From positions 124,001-188,000 of the forward strand of contig JAHUUK010000004.1 in the NCBI GenBank assembly GCA_019218375.1: 64,000 nt of DNA, written 5' to 3'. A program made the position numbers and the translations under genes. The notes under the pieces were generated by a model, which did not search any database, had not been told where the DNA came from, and saw only the letters and a program-made list of their open reading frames with translations. The DNA is from Dermabacteraceae bacterium TAE3-ERU5 (lineage in GTDB: Bacteria > Actinomycetota > Actinomycetes > Actinomycetales > Dermabacteraceae). Below, piece after piece: positions 60,813 to 64,000 of this stretch (position 1 is its first letter; every line of letters starts with the position of its first letter).

Positions 60813-62372
60813 TCAGGGGCGGGTGTAGGTTACCGGCGCGGTATCGGAATTGGTGGCCGACGATACCAGGGGATAACTAGACAGCATGGGGCCATCCGGT
60901 GCGTTCGGACGGTGCAACACGGAACCGCGCAGCCTGCCCTCTCCGCCCGGCAGCACTACGAGCGCTACCGCGTCGGGTTCGGCCAGCTGCGCGATGTCGG
61001 TGGCAGCCACGCCGTCGGCAGGCACCGCGATCTGCTTGTCGCTTCCCGCGCTGCCGTCGGGCCGCACCGAAATTACCCGCGCCTGCGCCGCGCCGCCCTG
61101 TGCGTGCAACACCAGGGAATCCGCCGCGTGATCGGGCACCAGCGGCACGAGCGAGGCACCGACCAGCACTTCTTGCGGGCTGACCGAGGCGATCTCGCGG
61201 GCGGGGCCGCGCCCCGGACCTGCGGGGGCACCAGACTGCACGCTGGAGGTAACGCTCATCCTGACGGGAGTGTTCGCTTCCGCCTGCACCGCCCAGATCC
61301 CCGCGGGCAGGGAGCTGGCCGGAACCAGCGATACCTGGTTCGGGGAAACCTCTACCGGCCCGCCCAAGGAAACCTTGCCAGCCGGGCCAACCGCCGTCAG
61401 TTCCACCTTTGCGGGGGTAGCGGTGTCGTTAAACAGGTAGACGACCGGCTCCGGTGCGCCATCCACCCGCAGCACACCCGCCGCGATCAGCGAGTTACCG
61501 GCTTTGCTTACCCCCGCCAGGGTTTCGCTGCCGCCGGGGGTGATGCCTTCCAGACGCGACAGTTCCACGTACGCGGAAACCGGCGCCCCTGCCGCGCTAA
61601 CGCTAAGCGCAAGGGCATCCCTGTCCGGGTGGATGGATTCAATCAGCACGTCTTCCCTGCCGTGCGGGGCGATACGCACGGTGCCGCGCCCCGCCGCATC
61701 CAGCGCGCCTTCGCTGCCGAAAAGGCGCAGCGAAACGGTAACCGCGCGTCCGGACGGGTTTTGCAGCACCAGCCTGGCGCTGCTTCCCGGCAGCGTGTCG
61801 ATCCCGGTAAACACGTGGTTTACCGCCGTGTTATCGCAGTTGAACGTGTTCGCCCCGCGCATATCGCCGCTGTCGGTACGGTTGCTGCTGAGAATGGCCG
61901 ACGCTGCCGTGGCGGGTGCCGACACGAGCAGGGACTCTTTGCTTTCCCCGGCAAGCAGCGTATCCACGAGAGGCCCCTGGGTCAGCGGCACCTGCACGGG
62001 GTCTGCGGCCAGGTTAGAAACTCGCAGCGCGGGCGGCTGCGCCTTGTCACCGACCACTCCCCCCGTGGTGTTTGCGGTGGTGGCGCCGTAGAGCAACGGG
62101 GATTCGCTGGCCAGGGAAATTCCGCGCAGCTGCGCAATCGGCGAGGGCGGCACGGCCTGGTAGGAGGCGTCCGTGCTCTGCGCCAAGTTTTCACGGGGAG
62201 TAAACGGGCCGGGGCAGACCAGGTTTATTCCTCCCGCTCCCCCGCTTACCTTTTCACGCTGCTGGCTGGCGAGATCGGCCACCGGTAGCTCGAGCGTGAG
62301 AGCCACGACCGCAGCGGCGGGAATCAGCGCGGCGGTGCCCAGGAGGAGCCTACGGGTAGCGGTGCGAATCAT
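60813..62372 (-). CDS. DUF5719 secreted or membrane-anchored protein
   Basis: This 519-residue protein has an N-terminal signal or anchor helix (about 7-30) and a beta-rich, extracellular part with repeated stretches such as VSLRLFGSEGALDAAGRGTVRIAPHGREDVLIESI, typical of DUF5719. It is regularly encoded after the large membrane glycosyltransferase-like gene of this locus. Function unknown, but envelope location is clear. The ATG overlaps the upstream stop by 4 bases, so the two are translationally coupled. Confidence 0.82.
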   Translation of the reverse strand: MIRTATRRLLLGTAALIPAAAVVALTLELPVADLASQQREKVSGGAGGINLVCPGPFTPRENLAQSTDASYQAVPPSPIAQLRGISLASESPLLYGATTANTTGGVVGDKAQPPALRVSNLAADPVQVPLTQGPLVDTLLAGESKESLLVSAPATAASAILSSNRTDSGDMRGANTFNCDNTAVNHVFTGIDTLPGSSARLVLQNPSGRAVTVSLRLFGSEGALDAAGRGTVRIAPHGREDVLIESIHPDRDALALSVSAAGAPVSAYVELSRLEGITPGGSETLAGVSKAGNSLIAAGVLRVDGAPEPVVYLFNDTATPAKVELTAVGPAGKVSLGGPVEVSPNQVSLVPASSLPAGIWAVQAEANTPVRMSVTSSVQSGAPAGPGRGPAREIASVSPQEVLVGASLVPLVPDHAADSLVLHAQGGAAQARVISVRPDGSAGSDKQIAVPADGVAATDIAQLAEPDAVALVVLPGGEGRLRGSVLHRPNAPDGPMLSSYPLVSSATNSDTAPVTYTRP

Positions 62373-64000
62373 GCGTGGTCCTCCTCGTGGGAGCGGCGTA
62401 GCGGCAGCGCCACCAAGACGCTAACCAGCCAGATCAGGTAGGCGGCGAAAGCGGTTAGGGTCGCGCCCGTCTCGTAACGCCCGATGCTTACCTCTCCCCC
62501 GACTCCTGCGGGGAGGGTGAATCCCTGCGCCCAACCCGCAACCGTGACCGGCTGCAGCTTGGTCTTACCCGCGTAGGCGTACCAGCCGTCGTCGGCGCGC
62601 GTCGAAACACGCACAACGCGTTCGTTAGCATGCGCTTCAACCTTGCCACGGGCCTCGATGCCACCGGGCGAAACGGGAATGATGACGGGCGATTCTGCAC
62701 CCTCCACCTGGGCGTAACCGCTCGGTTTCGCTACTCGCCAAAGGCCGAAGTTTTCTCCCAGCGCCACCTTTTGCAGCGCGGGCACGGTATCCAGCCGGGT
62801 CCCCAGTTCCTGCCCACCGGCCACGTTTCCGTTTACCACCACATAGCCGATGTTGAGCTGCGCCAGCGCGCCCTCCAGTTCCTCGTCGCGCCCGCCCACA
62901 AGTGCCGCCACGGTGCTGCTAAAAGCCTTATCCGCGGCGTCTTCCGGGCTGCGCCCCACGACCCGCCAGCTGCCGTCTATGCGCTTGGCGGCCAGATCGG
63001 CATTAACGTCGGCCGCATCCTTCTTTCCGGTGTAGAGGCTCGCGTGCAAAGAGCCGTCCTGCCCCACCGTGATAACCAGGCTGCGCTGCTTTTCGGGGAG
63101 CTGCTGCGCGTGTGCGGAAGCCGCCGGGATAGCCAGCTGCGCGGCCTGCGAAGTAGCGAGCGGCACCAGCTGCCAGGCCCAGACCACACCGGTCGCGGCC
63201 ACCAGGAAAGCGGCCGTGAAGCGTACCGCTCGCCGCCAAAGCAGTTGCAGACGGCCCGTCACGCTCGGGTAGGGACGGATCGTATCGATGGTGGCAGCCG
63301 CAGCGGCGAGCAACCCCAGCATGGTGAAACCGAGCAGAACGGTGGGGACGCCGGTCAGGTTTCCCGCATCGCTAACCCCGACCACGGTGCGCGCCGTAAG
63401 CAGCGCCAGCGCCATAAACAGGGCGCTCGCAACCCAGCTGACGCGCGCCAGCGAACCGGCGGCGCGGGGAAGGAAAACAGCCACCAGCGCGAAAATCGCT
63501 ACGGGGATCATGCCTCCGCCGAGCATCAGCAGCTGCGGCAGCGGCGCACCGCTGGCTATCTGCGGCATTCCCTGGGGCCAGAGCAGCAAAATTTCACGCA
63601 GCCGCGCCGGGGTGTCGGTCCCGAGAACAGCACCGGAAGCGGCGAGCGTGCGCGGGTTTTCCCACCAGGAGGAGAAGTTACCCACCAGGAGCGGCAGGGA
63701 GGGTACGAACAGCCACAGCAGCCGCAGCCTGCGGCCCGGCACGAAAGGCAGCATGACCAGGGAAAGCAGCAGCAGAGCAAAGACCGTGGCGGGGAAAGCG
63801 GCAATTACCGGCACCAGCAGCAGACCGCAGGTAGCCGCGGCCGACAGACTGGGCCTGCGCGGCGGCCGCCCCATGGCGCGCGCCAGCGACCAGGCGGCCC
63901 AGGCCAGCAGGGTCAGCGCGAGCGCGTCTGCCCAGCGCCCAGCCATCAGGGAGGAAAGCATCGGCGGGGAAAGGGCGTAGCTCAGCGCCAGCAGCACGCG
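62369..64000 (-). CDS. Large membrane protein, 5' end outside the window
   Basis: The frame stays open to the window edge at 64000, so the N-terminus is missing. At least 543 residues are visible: about eight helices in the first 260 residues, a soluble part of about 190 residues with FGLWRVAKPSGYAQV, and a final helix near the C-terminus with an RRSHEEDHA tail. Position before DUF5719 and the helix pattern fit the membrane portion of the actinobacterial GT2-family membrane glycosyltransferases of the manB region. The catalytic domain, if present, lies beyond the window, so the assignment is tentative. Confidence 0.7.
   Translation of the reverse strand, partial: RVLLALSYALSPPMLSSLMAGRWADALALTLLAWAAWSLARAMGRPPRRPSLSAAATCGLLLVPVIAAFPATVFALLLLSLVMLPFVPGRRLRLLWLFVPSLPLLVGNFSSWWENPRTLAASGAVLGTDTPARLREILLLWPQGMPQIASGAPLPQLLMLGGGMIPVAIFALVAVFLPRAAGSLARVSWVASALFMALALLTARTVVGVSDAGNLTGVPTVLLGFTMLGLLAAAAATIDTIRPYPSVTGRLQLLWRRAVRFTAAFLVAATGVVWAWQLVPLATSQAAQLAIPAASAHAQQLPEKQRSLVITVGQDGSLHASLYTGKKDAADVNADLAAKRIDGSWRVVGRSPEDAADKAFSSTVAALVGGRDEELEGALAQLNIGYVVVNGNVAGGQELGTRLDTVPALQKVALGENFGLWRVAKPSGYAQVEGAESPVIIPVSPGGIEARGKVEAHANERVVRVSTRADDGWYAYAGKTKLQPVTVAGWAQGFTLPAGVGGEVSIGRYETGATLTAFAAYLIWLVSVLVALPLRRSHEEDHA

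Overview
The window looks like a chromosomal segment of a high-GC Actinomycetota bacterium, most likely in or near the Actinomycetaceae. The evidence is the set of lineage markers: WhiB1, MtrAB-LpqB, PdtaS, a BldC-type regulator, families DUF2017, DUF3039, DUF3499, DUF4244, DUF5719 and Rv3235, a tmRNA tag ending in DFALAA, many GTG starts and many apparently leaderless mRNAs. No prophage, insertion sequence, CRISPR array or rRNA was seen. The window is dense core genome with a few lineage-specific insertions.

Layout. 0-3.7 kb: small membrane protein, double DUF1540 protein, YchJ-like protein plus orphan FetB permease, DUF3618 protein, tRNA-Leu(UAG), SDR oxidoreductase. 3.8-5.9 kb: divergent bioD/bioB; the biotin synthase has a cysteine-rich C-terminal tail. 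5.9-8.4 kb: two tandem paralogous lipoproteins behind a poly-C promoter, a histidine phosphatase and a degenerate Nudix protein. 8.4-18.6 kb (minus strand): rdgB, rph, MBL hydrolase, murI, DUF2017, clpS, a superfamily 2 helicase with DUF3039, and hrpA. 18.6-19.4 kb: repeat-rich spacer and tmRNA. 19.5-24.6 kb: smpB, a LytM/M23 peptidase, ftsX, ftsE, prfB. 24.6-29.3 kb: Tad/Flp pilus operon. 29.5-36.2 kb: YihY/BrkB protein, a NarL-type two-component system and a MacB-type ABC transporter. 36.2-42.6 kb: whiB1, pdtaS, DUF2505 protein, CpaE/CpaB-like Tad partners, BldC-like regulator. 42.6-51.1 kb: secA, hpf, comF, lpqB, mtrB, mtrA. 51.2-58.5 kb: membrane protein, DUF4129, DUF4350, MoxR, DUF58, SpoIIM-like and RDD proteins. 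58.6-64 kb: manB, DUF3499, degenerate metallopeptidase-family protein, DUF5719, and the 3' part of a large membrane protein cut by the window edge.

How the genes fit together. Most clusters serve envelope growth and division (murI, FtsEX with its LytM enzyme, MtrAB-LpqB, the MoxR/DUF58 cluster, manB with its membrane partners), ribosome quality control (tmRNA, SmpB, HPF, RF2), protein export and turnover (SecA, ClpS) and nucleotide or RNA housekeeping (RdgB, RNase PH, HrpA). The Tad machinery is split: the ATPase, platform and pilin genes lie about 10 kb from the CpaB/CpaE-like pair.

The least explained parts are the biotin synthase tail, the poly-C promoter of the lipoprotein pair, the nested inverted repeats and 8-bp tandem repeat between hrpA and ssrA, the degenerate-enzyme proteins (CpaE-like, Nudix-like, metallopeptidase-like), and a recurring promoter layout in which a TANNNT box sits 6 bases before the start codon.
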